Shown piece by piece: positions 20,830 to 32,850 of a stretch of DNA of 64,000 nt (its first letter is position 1; each line of letters starts with the position of its first letter). The notes below the pieces were generated by a model. It worked only from the letters and a program-made list of their open reading frames with translations. It was not told the DNA's origin and did no database searches. The DNA is from Halichoerus grypus. Lineage: Eukaryota; Chordata; Mammalia; Carnivora; Phocidae. A program made the translations under genes and the position numbers. Location of the stretch: the NCBI RefSeq assembly GCF_964656455.1, contig NC_135726.1, positions 7,202,001-7,266,000 of the forward strand, given 5' to 3'.

Positions 20830-23216
20830 CAATTCAAAGGTTTCTCCAGCTAGTTCAGGTCATTTCCAGGGTGGAAATGTTTCTCATAGGTGCTGGAACA
20901 AATCATTCTTGTTCATTCTCTTTGGCTGCCTCCTGCTCATGTGACCCTTGTCTACCTTTATTGATAAAGTTCTGGTAGGAGGTTCTCTACTCTTTTTTTT
21001 TGCATCCACACCTTTGCAAATGGCTTCATCATGTGTGGAGTGTATTCCCTCAATCCTTGACCATCTGACTTGCATTGTTCAATGGTATATGTGTGGAAGT
21101 GACCTTAAGGGGGCTCACACGTTTCCACTTGTACTCTTTCCCCTCTGCCATTATCATGAGAGGAACATGCCCTGGCTAGTCAGGTGGTACAAGGAAGAAG
21201 AGAGCTACATGAAGCAGAGATGCCTCAGTGGATCCTAGCCTAGATTAGCTAAATTCTCCCTGACTTGAAGATACATAAGTGATAATTAATGATTGTTGTT
21301 TTAAGATAATGAATAATTGTTTGGGAGTGTTGAGGTCCTTTGTTAATAGCAATAGCTAATTGATACAATTTTCCATGAAAACATTGACCCACTCGGCATA
21401 GCCATTTCTGCTGGTGCCCTGTGGACTATGGCCCACTGTGTAGGTGACTATCCTTTTTTTCCCTCCAAACTCTACCACATTTAGTTGTACAGGCCTCAGA
21501 GTAGGATGGCTTATGCTCAACTTCTCAGTCTCTTCTGAATGCAACTCCTTCAACTTTTGGCCATCATACCTTCTTCTATGAGGCTCAAGCCCAGCTCCTA
21601 AGGTTGGGTAAAGAGACAGTACTCATGCCATCCCTTCCACCACCTTGCTTTCCCCAGGCCCCAAACCCTAAATCTCATCATCTGCTTTCATAAAAAATAA
21701 AATAAGTAAAATAAACGAAAATTCTTACCTTGACAGGCCTGCAAAGTCAGGCAAACACCTGCCTTTAGATATCAGTAGCCTATTTAATTTGGCAAACTGC
21801 CAGTTTTGGTCTCCAAGAAGCAGACATTAAGATGGGATTAGACAAGTGGAAGATTTATTGGGGGATTGCCTGTGAAAGGCATGATAAGGGGGAAGAGGCA
21901 GGACAAGCCTTCAGTTTAAATCCATGCCTGACACCTGTGAATGGAGAGTAGGAAGGAAGGAGAACAGGACAGGAAGAGCCTCGGACCACAACACAGATAG
22001 AAACACATTTTGGCCAGGCCAATGAGGAGTCCTCAAGTTAATGTCACCCCTTAGAGGAGTCCCATGCTCCATGGGAATGGGCTGGCACTGTACTGTGCTG
22101 TTCTCAGTCATTGGGTGGAGCAGCCTGAGAGAAGCGTAAGCCTCGGTATGAACGTGATGCAGCCAGACAGGTGGCAGCTGGGGCTGTCCATCAACTGTGT
22201 TCCCACAGTGGGGGAGATCTGAGCGATCCATTTTCATGGCTACCGTACTCTGAATCCCAGATTGGCCCTTACTGGCTCTGCCCTGGATAGAGAAATGTAT
22301 TCAAATAAAGTATTGAGAGAATAGGAGGTGGGGGAGGGGAAGAAATCAGATCTCACCAAGGAGAGAATCTGGCCTCTTTAGAGCATGTTCTTACGGAGCA
22401 GACGGACGGACTCGTTGTCTCAGAGACAGGCACCCAAGGCAAGGCAGAACACTAACCAGCTGGCTTTGGGGCAGGTAGCAGGTCTTGTGGTTGTTTACCA
22501 AAATTGTATTGATTACAAAGGGGACATGGTAGCAAGACAGGAGTATGGGAATCATTTATGCACTTTCCACTTCAAAGCAAAGGAGGAGGGAACACAAAAT
22601 CCTCAAGACCTACCTCCTATAGCCAGACTCAAGGCACAGGAGAGAAGGTTCAGGGTCACAGTGGTCATTCACTTAACAAATACTGATTTCACAACTTGTG
22701 CTCAGAACTGTACCTGGGACTAGGGGAATGCTCCAGGTAGCCTCCGGTTGCCCCTTCAGACCCACTCTCCAACCTTTTCCAGTATGCTCTGGACCCAATA
22801 GGCTGACTTGTATGGGCAGCATCAGGCTCCAGTGCACTCTAGTTACTGGTTGGGCCAACAGGGCGCCCTGGCAGGAGATCAGGAGGTGGAGGGAGGGTGG
22901 AGTCAAGTTCTTCTTCCTCTGGCTTCCTCCCTGTGGTCACCCCATATCTCCATGATTGGCCATCACTGTTTCTCTCAAGCGGGCTGATTCGACACAACTC
23001 TCTCCTTTGTGGCTTCCCTAATGAGTCCTCCCTTCCTCCATTCAAGACTAGGGTAGTAAGTCCCAGGTCACTGCCTCTACACCTACTCCTTTGTTTAAAT
23101 AAACCCTCCTCCACTTCTCCAGCTCAGATGTGCCATTAGTGTCCCGTGAGGCTGGGAGTGATGAAGGAGCAATTGACAAGTCAGACTTGGTCTGTCTAGG
23201 GCACCAGACATTAACT
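20830..23216. other. Long stretch with no confident feature
   Basis: About 2.4 kb without a recognised family. A LINE-2 3'-end shard may lie near 22668-22730 ('CATTCACTTAACAAATACTG', minus strand), but it is short. Open frames are under 115 codons, and I cannot defend any as an exon. Confidence 0.4.
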
Positions 23217-23580
23217 TGGTCGGCTCTGGCTGCCACAGTGAAATATCATAGACTGAGTGACTTAAAGAGCAGGCATTTATTTCTGCCAGTTCAGAGGCTG
23301 GAGGTCCAATATCAAGGTGCTGGCAGATTCAGTTCCTGTTGAGGACTCTCTTCCTGCACTTTTTCGCTGTGGCAGAAGCACACACTAAGAGCGCTCTGGT
23401 CTCTCTTCCTTTTATGATAAGGACACTGACCCCATCACAGGTGCCCCACACTCATGACATCATCTAAACCTGATTACCTTCCAAAGACCCCATCTCCAAA
23501 TACCATCACATTGGGGAATAGGGCTTCCATATATGAATTTGGGGTGGGGGGACGCCCTTTAGCCAATAGTATACAATAAT
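23217..23580 (-). mobile_element. MaLR-type solo LTR
   Basis: Antisense reading: 'GGCTGCCACAGTGAAATATC', 'CAGTTCAGAGGCTGGAGGTCC', 'CCCCATCTCCAAATACCATCAC' and 'CATATATGAATTTGGGG'. Structure matches the element at 29740-30122 in the opposite orientation. Confidence 0.8.
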
Positions 23581-23599
23581 CTATGATGGAAAAGTGCTT

Positions 23600-23870
23600 A
23601 GTGCCCCCTCTCTGGGGTCAGGTGGGCATCAGAAAGGGCTCCCCTGAGGAAGTGACATGTTTCATGTGCTCTGTGCTGGGCGTGGAAGGAAAGTTTCAGG
23701 CAGAGCGATAGCACACATGAAAGCCTGAGGTGGGAAGGAGCTGGGGGACTGAGAGAAGGCTTGGCGGCAGTGGGCAGCAGCCTGGTGATGGCAGTGGGGA
23801 GAGTGGCTGAGAGGAGGCTCTGGAGGAGGGTGGGGATCATGGCGGACCATCCCCAGAAGATGGGTAAGGA
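23600..23870 (-). mobile_element. LINE-2 fragment
   Basis: 'CTCCCCTGAGGAAGTGACATG', 'GAAAGCCTGAGGTGGGAAGG' and 'ACTGAGAGAAGGC' are reverse-complement LINE-2 3' blocks. Confidence 0.65.
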
Positions 23871-24599
23871 GTCTGCATGGGAAGAAAGCTCAGCCCTCCA
23901 AATCCCTTTGTTCTGACCCCTCATTGGGGTACACCATTTCTATCTGGCTATTCCCTTGTTTTACCTCCTTGAGTCCTAGGAGTTGAGGGTCTCTTGAACT
24001 TAGTTTTCAATCCATACTTAATCAGTTCATATAAGTCTCAGTCTCTCTCTCTTTCTTTCTCTCAAAAAAAAAAAAAAAAATAGGCTTCAAAGACCAAGGT
24101 CACCTACTGATCTTGAGAAGGACATGCGATTAGGGGCCCCCTGGCTGAGCCAATGGACAAGTCCCCAGGTTGAAACTGCTGAGTAAAGGCTGGGCTATTG
24201 CCTTCTGCTCTTCTCATCTTTCTCTGGGCTTGAGGGTGGATGGGAGGATTAACTCCTTGTGGTTCGGGTGGCGAGAGGGTCCAAATGACTCAGAAGCAGA
24301 ACGAGCCTAATATGTAGAGGGCTGGTTATGAAAGGTTCCCAGATGCCAGGGAATGCAAGACAAAGTGCACTTGGCAGGACACTGTGGGATCTCATTTATT
24401 GGGTCCATTATCTGAATTATGAACCATTTGAAATTAGGACCACGAGATAGAAATAAAAGATAAGAGTGTTTGCAGTCATCCTTGTCCCTGCTTGTCTGTG
24501 TTGTGGGCATCATGGGCCCTCTCTTACCTCTTCTCATGTTTCAGATCATTTAATTAAATTTAATTAGTTCTCCTGGACCCCAGAAAAGGAAGAAGGGAG
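23871..24599. other. Unassigned; TC tract with 18-A run
   Basis: 24041-24082 is a TC-rich run followed by a long A tract, which may be a stranded SINE tail, but no SINE head precedes it. The rest is unassigned. Confidence 0.4.
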
Positions 24600-24790
24600 C
24601 CAGCATTTACTATGGGCTAGGTACTGCATGAAGCATTTTGATCCTAGAAGCCACACACAGCCGTTAACTTCATCATTTGGTCTTCCCAGAAGCCTTCCAT
24701 AGAAGGTATTATTACCCACATTCTGTGGGTGGGGATGTGCTGGAGCTTAGAAAGATTAGATAACTTAATTGTAGTCCCTTAGTTAGAGTT
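24600..24790 (-). mobile_element. MIR SINE
   Basis: 'CAGCATTTACTATGGGCTAGG', 'GGTATTATTACCCACATTCTG' and 'AGATTAGATAACTTAATTG' are antisense MIR blocks. Confidence 0.7.
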
Positions 24791-24861
24791 ATACACCCAT
24801 CTCTCCATCCATGCAACTGTGCATCTAGCCATCTGTCCATCTATACTTCCATCCATTCATA

Positions 24862-24985
24862 TTCAGTAATAATCACTGACCATGTTTATATATTCTCCGC
24901 TGGGCACTGGGGTATCATCAGGGAAGGAGGCACCTGGTCTCTTGCCCTTATGGAGCTCAAAGTCTAGTGGGGTGGGTGCTCAGGC
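24862..24985 (-). mobile_element. LINE-2 3'-end fragment
   Basis: 'CTGGGCACTGGGGTATCATCAGGG' and 'GCCCTTATGGAGCTCAAAGTCTAGTGGGG' are the reverse-complement LINE-2 3' end. A degenerate CCATCCAT run (about 24790-24860) lies upstream. Confidence 0.6.
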
Positions 24986-25259
24986 CTCTTTAGGTCCCTT
25001 GAGTGAAATGTCTCAAAGATCTTCTTATCCATAGCCCCATTTCCAAGGTCTCTTACATAGTTGAGGTCTGAACTTGGTGTCTGGAAGAACTAAGGGCTTT
25101 TCAGTGACACATGAGCTACCCTCGGCCTTCAAAGGGAATGTGTTTTGGGTGAGTGGTGGTATCAGTTGCCAAAAACTAAGGGGGTTTCCCAGGACGTGGG
25201 ACTTTTGATGCTAAAACCAGAAAGTCCTGGGCAAACTTGGATGGTTGGTCACCACAGTT
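24986..25259. other. No feature recognised
   Basis: No family signature seen before the MER20. Confidence 0.4.
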
Positions 25260-25488
25260 CAGTGGTTCTCAACAAGGGGATGATTTTGCTCCCCATCTCA
25301 GGGACATAAGGCAATGTCTGGAGACAGATTTGGTTGACACAATGCGGGGTGAGGGAGCTGCTCCTGGCATTTGTGGGTAGTGGTCAAGAATGCTGCTAAA
25401 CATCCTGCAGTGCACAGGAAATCCCCCTTCACAAAGAATCATTGAGTCCAAAATGTCAAAAGTGCCGTGGGCGAGAATTGCTGCCCTG
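25260..25488 (+). mobile_element. MER20 (hAT-Charlie DNA transposon relic)
   Basis: 'CAGTGGTTCTCAACAAGGGG' 5' end, 'GGCAATGTCTGGAGACAG', 'AATGCTGCTAAACATCCTGCAG' and 'AAAATGTCAAAAGTGCCG' cover the element end to end at its usual ~220 bp. In placental mammals some MER20 copies have been co-opted as endometrial enhancers. Nothing here shows that for this copy. Confidence 0.92.
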
Positions 25489-25642
25489 TTTGGTGGGGGT
25501 ACAGTGGCATGGGAGGGATAAGTACATAACCAACAGATGGGTTGATCTGGGCCAAGATGGAAACTAAATGGCCTTGTGGGCTACCAGGTGCTTTAGGACC
25601 CCCACCCCCCTTTCGTGATCCATGGTTCTGCTGGGTCATGTT

Positions 25643-25790
25643 TCTCAGCCTTGTTCAGTTGTAAGAATCACTCAGTTGTAAGTTAACAACCAGATTACTA
25701 GGACCAGTCCAGTCCTGCTGAATCAGAATCTGCAGGAGAGGAGACTGGGAATCTCTATTTTTGTCGAGTTTGGGAAACACTGTGCTGAGT
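25643..25790 (+). mobile_element. MER5A-like relic
   Basis: 'TTTCTCAGCCTTGTTCAG', 'TCCTGCTGAATCAGAATCTGCAGG', 'GGGAATCTCTATTTTTGTC' and a 'GTTTGGGAAACACTG' end follow MER5A in diverged form. Confidence 0.55.
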
Positions 25791-26404
25791 CACCAGTGGG
25801 GTCACTCAAAGCTGAGGATGCTGAGGGGCCTGATGTTGGCTTCCTTGGTGGTGGTCCCACCACACCGTGGGACCTGGTCAAGTCCTCATGCTCTCACCTA
25901 CGAATTACGTGAGCCATGGGAGGCTAATTGGTCATCTGCTCTATGATGTCACTCTGAGTGGATGTTCACGCAGCTGGAAGGGCTCTTGAGATCAAATCAG
26001 AGACCTCAACTTGAAGAAATGGAGGCCCTGAGGTCCAGGGAGCACTCGTCACAGAGAGAGAAGGAGTGGGGCCAAGACTGAGACTTTGAGAACCTTCTCT
26101 CAGGAGATGATTGCTGAAGCCCTATAGGTAAGGGAAGCATGCGGACTCCCGAGGACTGACCATAAACCCACAGTGGAATTCTCTCTACTAGCAGAGTACG
26201 AAACTGTTATCTCTTTGTCTGATTTTGTTTATATCCTGTCGTGTTCTAGAAAGGATTTTGAATCAGCTTACCAAAAACCTTACATGGAGTAACATGAGAA
26301 AATGTACATAAGAATTAAAAAATTCATACCCAGAGGAATTGTACATAAGTTTGGGGAATCATCCTCAAATTTGACTTTGAGCTTCCTACCGAGGAATTTG
26401 CTGT
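25791..26404. other. No feature recognised
   Basis: No repeat or gene signature identified. Confidence 0.4.
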
Positions 26405-26530
26405 AGCATTAATTAATTCATTCCTTAAATATGTCTTGATTATTTCTATAGTGGCAGGTTCTATTCTAGGTGTGGGTGTGCAGTGGAGATCTCAAAGGTC
26501 AGAAAGCTTATAGTGTAGTCTAGTGGCATT
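26405..26530 (-). mobile_element. LINE-2 3'-end fragment
   Basis: 'AATTCATTCCTTAAATATGTC', 'AGGTTCTATTCTAGGTGTGGG' and 'AGCTTATAGTGTAGTCTAGTGG' match the reverse-complement LINE-2 end in diverged form. Confidence 0.5.
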
Positions 26531-27689
26531 GTTCTTATTAATGACATTGCATTGACCTTGCCATAGACAAACAGAAGTGTTTACCTGTGTGTGTGTAGTA
26601 GTAGTAGTAGAAGCCCTAGCATATGGCAGTATTGAACCAAATTAAGTTAATTTTAATAGTTAATAGTTAATGTGGAGAACCAATGCAGCTCATTCTGTGC
26701 AAGCCAAGATGAGGCATCTGATGGAGGTAGAAATATGTAGGCACAGCAGGAAGTACCATATTAGCCCTAAGGGTTTAGTCATCAGAATGATGTACAGAAG
26801 GAATGGGTGACATTGCTTAGCCTGGAGAGTGGTAGGTGAAGATGGGTTAAAAGTTCTCCCACATGTGAAACAAATGCTGCCAATGCCCTGTCCGTATCTC
26901 TTGGCCTGACCACACACCAGTGGTACCCTATGGAAATATCCATGCCTCTCCACCTGAGGGCCTGCTCTGGCCCATGCACAGGGGGACAGGCTAGAAGCTG
27001 AAGAGTTACCCATGCCAGGAGCAGCATTCAGCCAGTGGTGGGGGGGAGTTGCAAGGTAACTACCCCGGCTTCTTCACCTCTTAGGTGGAAAAACTCTGAT
27101 GTATATTCTGCACTATGTCCCAGACTTTCCCAGTGGAACCGAGCCCTGTGTTGCCCATGACGGCTGCCTGCTCAGTCACACACTGCTTCTTTCCTTGACT
27201 CATGCTCCCACTTTCCTACAGTTGCTCTCCCCAAAACTACTTACACTCAGGTTCTTAACCCAAGGTCTGCTTCCAGAAGAACCCAGTTGTCCTTATAAAT
27301 AGAAAATCAAACACAATCTATCTTATTTAAAAGGTAACAGTGGCTTGGCCACTTTAAAACGCTGCCTCTCCCATTTCTGGCTCTTAAACTCCACTTCCAG
27401 GGTCCTGCTGTGTAGCCAAATGCAGACATGTGAGAGTGGGTGGCCACATAATACCGAGCACCTGCTCATGCAGAAGCCCTTTTTGGGCAGCCTCAGGTGC
27501 ACACAGATTTGCCCAAAGGGATGTGGGAAGGGGGAGGTGGTGTTGAGGAGAGACATGGGAACGGAGAATAGAAGCAGTCAGGTAGGCTAGGCTTCACTGA
27601 CCTTGCCTCATTGACAGGAGGCACTCATTTCTGGCCTTGTGATTGTACGTTGAGGCTTTTTGTAGCCCCAACGAGTGTGGGTTAGTATA
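26531..27689. other. No confident feature
   Basis: About 1.1 kb. A short (TAG)n run sits near 26595. Small open frames on both strands show no domain. Confidence 0.4.
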
Positions 27690-27895
27690 GTAGGGTGGGC
27701 AAAGTTCCAGGCTCTAGAGTCAAACCGAGGTGGACTTAAAACTTGGAGTTGGCATTCAGTAGCTCTATGACTTTGGATGACTTACTTAGTCCCTTGGCTC
27801 ATGTGATTTTCATGAAATGAAATTATAACATGCACAAAGAATTGTATGCATTGTACCTGGCATGCCATAGAGTATAAATGTAGCAATTATAATAT
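27690..27895 (+). mobile_element. MIR SINE
   Basis: 'CCAGGCTCTAGAGTCAAACC', 'TAGCTCTATGACTTTGGATGACTTAC' and 'TTGTACCTGGCATGCCATAGAG' are sense MIR blocks. Confidence 0.8.
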
Positions 27896-27899
27896 TGGT

Positions 27900-27958
27900 G
27901 AATATGTGTATATATATATATCATATAAGTGTGTATGTGTGTATGTGTATGTGTATAT
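27900..27958 (+). repeat. Compound (TA)n/(TG)n microsatellite
   Basis: A TATATATATATAT run passes into TGTGTATGTGTGTATGTG at the end of the MIR. Interrupted. Confidence 0.85.
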
Positions 27959-28059
27959 CTCCAAAATATAATTAGAGCCTAGAAAATGTGGCTGGCATAT
28001 GCCCTAAAGTATATATCTGCACAGAGATCAAATCCATCAATGCAGGATAAAGATCTATT

Positions 28060-28240
28060 TTCTTCAAAAATTGTTCTCAATATTGGAATTCCCAAATCTA
28101 CACAGAAGTGGAAAAAATAATGTAATGAACCCCCGAATATCCATCAGCTATCTTTGGCAATTATCAACATGTCCCCAATCTCGCTTTAATGTGTCCCCCA
28201 ACATTTGTTTCCTGGAGCACTTTGAAGCACATTCCAGCAA
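28060..28240 (-). mobile_element. Possible LINE-1 3' UTR-like fragment
   Basis: 'CCCGAATATCCATCAGCTATC', 'AATTATCAACATGTCCCC' and 'TTTGAAGCACATTCCAG' resemble an antisense L1ME-type 3' UTR region. Weak call. Confidence 0.35.
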
Positions 28241-29739
28241 CAAGTCACGACAGCTGGTCTCTCCAGTTTGCACTGTGGTGGATTTAGCCCCTTTCTTCTT
28301 CACCCAGGGCTGAGGACCCTGCACAGAACCCCACAAGTTGGCCGTCTGCCCGGGGCCACAGGTTCTCTGTCATGGGCCCTTCCCACAGCCCTGAGGATCG
28401 ATGTCCCTGCCCTCCACCTGCATGCTTTTTCCTCCCAGGTGGCGGTTTGTAGCACTGGTTTCGAGGTCGTATCTCATTTATAGCCAGGCACCTGCTGCCT
28501 GTTCCTCTAGACTTAGCCGGTGTCATTCATGCTGAGCGTCTATCTCAATTCTGGGAAGGCACTGCTGCATCCACATTTCACAATAAATATCTTTTTAAAC
28601 GGCCTGGTGTTCAGGCTCATTTCTCATTGCCAAGGAGGCTTTTGACTGATGACCTAAAGAATTGCTTCCCTGTGACTGACAGGGTACTACAGCATCACAG
28701 CGTCCTCCTCTCTCCCTGCAGGAGGCTGGGGGAGAGCCGTGACTTGAAGTGTCACAGGCTGCTTCCAGCAGAGGCATGTTACCCCAGTGACTGCCCGGCT
28801 TTCTTGCCCCCACGGGGCTGCTGGGGCAGGCAGGTGCATTTTGGATGTGCTCCAATGGGACACATTTTCACAGGAAATCAATGTGAAAGGCCTCCAAGGG
28901 CAAGGTGAAGTAGGGCTCCCTGCTCACTAGGCTCTGTGAATGCCCTTGCTCGAGTCTACAGGTGGCCCACAAAGGCATGGTTTCATAGTGACCTTGAACT
29001 CCACTGAACACAGAGGCTCTACCAGGGAGGGAGTTGTGGTTACAATTCTCTCTGGCATGGAGGCCCCAAGCTGCAAAGGCTGGTCATTTCAAGAGCTCCA
29101 CAGGCCCTGGGCACTCTTACTTTGTGAAAGCACCTTCTTACATCACATCCATCATAATAAAATGAATCCACGTCCTGCATGAAATGTAATTCACGTATCA
29201 ATGCCCAGTTGCAGATAACTAGAAGCATGGAACACATTCTCTCCTAGAGCCTTCAGTGAGAGCATGGCCCTTTGAACATGAGGAGGCCTTGAAGATTGGT
29301 GTTACAGAACTATGAAGGGCCTGAAGAAGTCACCTAAATTTTTCAGTCGTACTTTCTTTGTTTCATGGAGGAATATATTGCCCAAGTTTGGAGTTCTGTG
29401 ATATAAAAAACGAGCTTGCAGTTCCAAGGTGACTCACTGCAGTGGCAAAAGCAAGTTGATCTTTTGCTTTCTAGGTGACCTGGGAAGGTTTTTCAGTCTT
29501 TAGATGAGAATGGAATCCAGTTTGGAGTAACCCGAGTTAATTCTGCTTTAATGATTGATGGTGCTTCAAAGCCTCTAATCAAGTCTGTCTCAGAAGTCAG
29601 TCATTAAAAAATAGAAGTGTCATAACAGAGAAAGGCCTTCTGGAGCATAGTTGGCTGGAGGCCACGAGGAGGCTCCTGAGTGGCTCTGGCCTTTTCACTC
29701 TGAGATTCATCATCAGGTCTTCCTGCTGCCCACAGTTTG
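28241..29739. other. No confident feature
   Basis: About 1.5 kb with mixed GC content. Overlapping frames of 60-93 codons on both strands at 28.3-28.9 kb have no recognisable motif. I see no repeat family. Confidence 0.4.
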
Positions 29740-30122
29740 GTTCTCTGACTTTGTCCCTCCAAATTCACGTTGAAGTTTTAACCCCCAGCACCTCAGAATG
29801 TGAATGTATTTGGAGAAAGTGTCTTTAAAGAGGTAATTTAAGTTAAAATGAGGCCATTAGGGTGGTCCATCATCCAAACTGAACGGTGTCCTTATAAGAA
29901 GAGGGGATTAGGACACAGACTCATGTAGAGGGAAGATTAAGTGAAGACACAGGGAGAAGACAGTTGTATACAAGCCACGGGGAGAAGCCTCAGAAGAACC
30001 AACGCTGCTGACACCTTGAACTTGGACTTCCAGCCTTCAGAACTGTGAGCAAGTGAATTTCTGTCCTTTAAGCCCCTCACTGGGTGGTACTTCATTATGG
30101 CCCCTCTAGCAAAGCAATACAG
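29740..30122 (+). mobile_element. MaLR-type solo LTR (MLT1-like)
   Basis: 'ACGTTGAAGTTTTAACCCCCAG', 'AGAGGTAATTTAAGTTAAAATGAGG', 'GGTGTCCTTATAAGAAGAGG', 'TTGAACTTGGACTTCCAGCC' and terminal 'AGCAAAGCAATACAG' cover the LTR end to end. Confidence 0.85.
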
Positions 30123-30770
30123 TTCTAGTGGTGTTAATGGACGTCTGCCTCAATCCCTTGGTCTTCGACTCACCCTCCCCCACCCCCGCCCAGGTCAATC
30201 CTCCCAAACCCCTCCCACGGGCTGGTGTCTGAACTCCACCTATGATTGTGGCTTGGTGGTCTGTATACACTTTTCTGAAGCTAGCTCTCAAGACCTGGGA
30301 CTGTCATGGCTCCTGGATCTCTTGCTGAGATGCTGTTGTGGGCCTTGCTTGCCCAATCATCCTTCTTTTGGGAAAACTCACCTTCTTCCATTCCTTGTGT
30401 TTCAAGTAGGGCCGTCAGTCATAGCGATTTATTTGCCTTTCCTCCACGGAACCACTTGTCTGGTGCACTTTCTGCACCATTATTCTCGACCAAGAAACAT
30501 TTCAGAAGGATAATCAAACAGTTTCGGCGGCCAGCTGGGGAGAGAGAGTAGAAGGTGACACAGCTGTCCTGGCTTGGGCATCTGATGGATGTTTGTGAGG
30601 GTGGTAATGTGGAAGGAAGAGCAACTTTGGGGGAAAATGATGAGCTTTGGTTTTCAACAGCTATGAAGTGAGCTGAAGAAGGGATGTCTTAGGAGCGCTG
30701 GTTTAGGACTGAAGGGGACCAGGGAAGAGAGAAGAATTGATCCTGGTGTGAGAGAGAAAAACAAATATAT
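30123..30770. other. No feature recognised
   Basis: The 138-codon frame starting at 30097 begins within the LTR end and has no recognisable domain. Confidence 0.4.
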
Positions 30771-30941
30771 TTTTTTAAAAGATCTATTTATTTGAGAGAG
30801 AGCGAGCGTGCAGGGGGAGGGGCAGAGAGAGAAGGAGAGAGAATCTAGAGCAGACTCCCTGCTGAGCATGGAGCCCACCGCGGGGCTCGATCTCTGGACC
30901 CTGAGATCATGACCTGAGCCGAAATCAAGAGTCAGACGCTT
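30771..30941 (-). mobile_element. Outer CAN-SINE, first part
   Basis: Minus-strand SINE from its poly-A tail (T-run at 30771) through the CT-rich and tRNA-related parts to 'GAGTCAGACGCTT', where it is interrupted. It continues at 31145-31170. Confidence 0.95.
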
Positions 30942-31136
30942 GGGCGCCTGGATGGCTCAGATGGTTAAGCATCTGCCTTCGGCTCAGGTCATGATCTCCG
31001 GGTCCTTGGGATCGAGCCCCGCATTAGGCTGCCTGCTTGGCGGGGAGCCTGCTTCTCCCTCTCCCTCTACTGTTCCCCCTGCTTGTGCTCTCTCGCTCTC
31101 TCTGTCAAATAAATAAATAAAATCTTAAAAAAAAAG
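30942..31136 (+). mobile_element. Inner CAN-SINE inserted in another CAN-SINE
   Basis: Complete plus-strand SINE from 'GGGCGCCTGGATGGCTCAG' to a clean (AAAT)nAATCTT poly-A tail. The duplicated host octamer AGACGCTT (30934-30941, 31137-31144) shows it inserted into the SINE on the opposite strand. Confidence 0.96.
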
Positions 31137-31144
31137 AGACGCTT

Positions 31145-31170
31145 CACCGACTGAGCCACCCAGGCGCCCC
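31145..31170 (-). mobile_element. Outer CAN-SINE, last 26 bp
   Basis: 'ACCGACTGAGCCACCCAGGC' and the following GCCCC are the SINE 5' head that completes 30771-30941. Confidence 0.95.
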
Positions 31171-32687
31171 GAAAAAATGATATTATTAACCAGCCACTTT
31201 GGCATCCTAAGGATTGCAGCGAATGCCAGGTTCAGCTGAGCCCAATCTTCAAAGGTGGGCCTGGAGCTGTGTTGGGGAGTGGAAACTGGTCAGAGGTCAG
31301 TCATTATTTTGCAATATAGAAGGGAGAGAATTTGAAGTTCCCAAGGGCTGTCAGGAGGTGAGGGGTGAGCGAGAAAGCTGGAAGGAGGAGACAGCAGGAG
31401 GAAAGAAGCCCAGAGATCCGCCACAGCCTGGACGGTCCCAGGCGGAGCAGGGTGACGGGTGAAGAGTCCCTGCTGAGGCAGAGGCTGAGGAAGGTAGAGC
31501 ACAAGATGTACGAGTCTCTGCTTTGCTCCCAAGCACACAGACTTAGCGCAGTTTGTGTTTGGTTTTGTTTTTGGAAGGAAATCGAGGGAGGGTCTGAATG
31601 TTGGTATTTTCAGCAAAGTGAGAGCTCCCAAGATACGGTATGATGTGGGCACGAAGGTGCCCCAGCTAACAGGCGGGTCTCACGTGCATGTCATCTGCCT
31701 CAAGTCTGAGCTCACCAGCCGGTTGCTTCTGAAGCCTCCTTGCAGATTGCTGCGTCCCACCTCACGGGGAGGTTCCCCACCACATGTGTAGATTGGCCGA
31801 CCACCTCAAAAAGGCTCCCCCATGAGAAGTCCCCGAATGACCCACCTTTCAGTTCTGTCCAGTGGCCTGGCTTGACGATGCTGGTCCAAAGATAGCCCAG
31901 AAATTGCCCGTTGCCACTTTGAGATCACAGTCGGGGAATTGGCTACACGAAAAGAGGCAAGGTTCACTCAGCAGCTTCAAAAACATTTTTTTTTCCCTCA
32001 GCCAAGTTTCTGTTCTGCTAGCAGTTCTTGCTTGTGACCTAGAAGCGGCCAGTGCCCCAGGGAACGATGCTGTCTAAACTTCCTCCTATTTACTGGCCTC
32101 CCCTCGCCCTCCCATCACCGCTGGGCACTTCCCAGCAGCCTTTGCAGGCCAGCCCTTCCTGCACCCCACAGCCCTGCTCGGACCCTCGTCCTATCAGATG
32201 CAGGCCTGCAGCTGGATGGCAGCCAGTTGCAGCCATGAATGTTGGCACCGGGCTTAAATCCACACTGGCTTCCCTCCTCCCTGCAGCGGGTCCAGCCTGG
32301 CCTTCCTGTTCTAACTTCTCTCTCTGTTCTGGCCAAGGTGTATGTGCAGACTTTCCTGGTCCAAATCGTACTTGAACAGCTGGGATTTGTGTCTCTACAT
32401 GCATTCTGAGCTTTGTGGATATGTACTCTGGCCATGTTGTCTGTAAATTAATTTCTCTTTTGCACACCAGGTTTGTTTGATCCATTAACATATGTACCCC
32501 CACCCCCCAAGTTTAAGAAATTCCAGAGTCCTCTTTTCCTTGTCTTTGAACAGAAGAGATTACTTGTCTGGTTGCCCAGATCTGGCTAGGAGCAGGGCCA
32601 AGAATCCCCTCTTATACACACCACTCCGTGCCTACACCCATTCAAAATCCTCTTAAAGACTCAGACTCATCCCCTTTATCACCCTCA
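31171..32687. other. No confident feature
   Basis: About 1.5 kb, locally GC-richer at 31.3-32.4 kb but without enough CpG to be an island. Frames up to 137 codons on opposite strands overlap here, and none shows a domain, signal peptide or conserved family motif. Confidence 0.4.
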
Positions 32688-32850
32688 TTTATTCATTTAC
32701 AAGAATATTGGAACCCATCATGTGCCAGGGACTATGCCGGATGCTAAGGGCACAATGCTGAAACCAACAACAATGGCCCCACCATCTGGAGCTTGGTGTC
32801 TAGCCGGAGATATAAATAAGTAAACAATTTAATCAACCGATGTAATAGGA
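32688..32850 (-). mobile_element. LINE-2 3'-end fragment
   Basis: 'CATCATGTGCCAGGGACTATGCC', 'GGAGCTTGGTGTCTAGCCGGAG' and 'ATAAATAAGTAAACAA' match the reverse-complement LINE-2 end. Confidence 0.7.

Noticed and set aside
24041..24082. SINE
   Set aside because: Only a CT-rich run and A-tract; no tRNA-related head and no duplication.
30097..30513. 138-codon frame
   Set aside because: Starts in the end of a MaLR LTR and has no domain.
31300..32450. CpG island or promoter
   Set aside because: Somewhat GC-rich but CpG pairs are too sparse, and no gene starts nearby.
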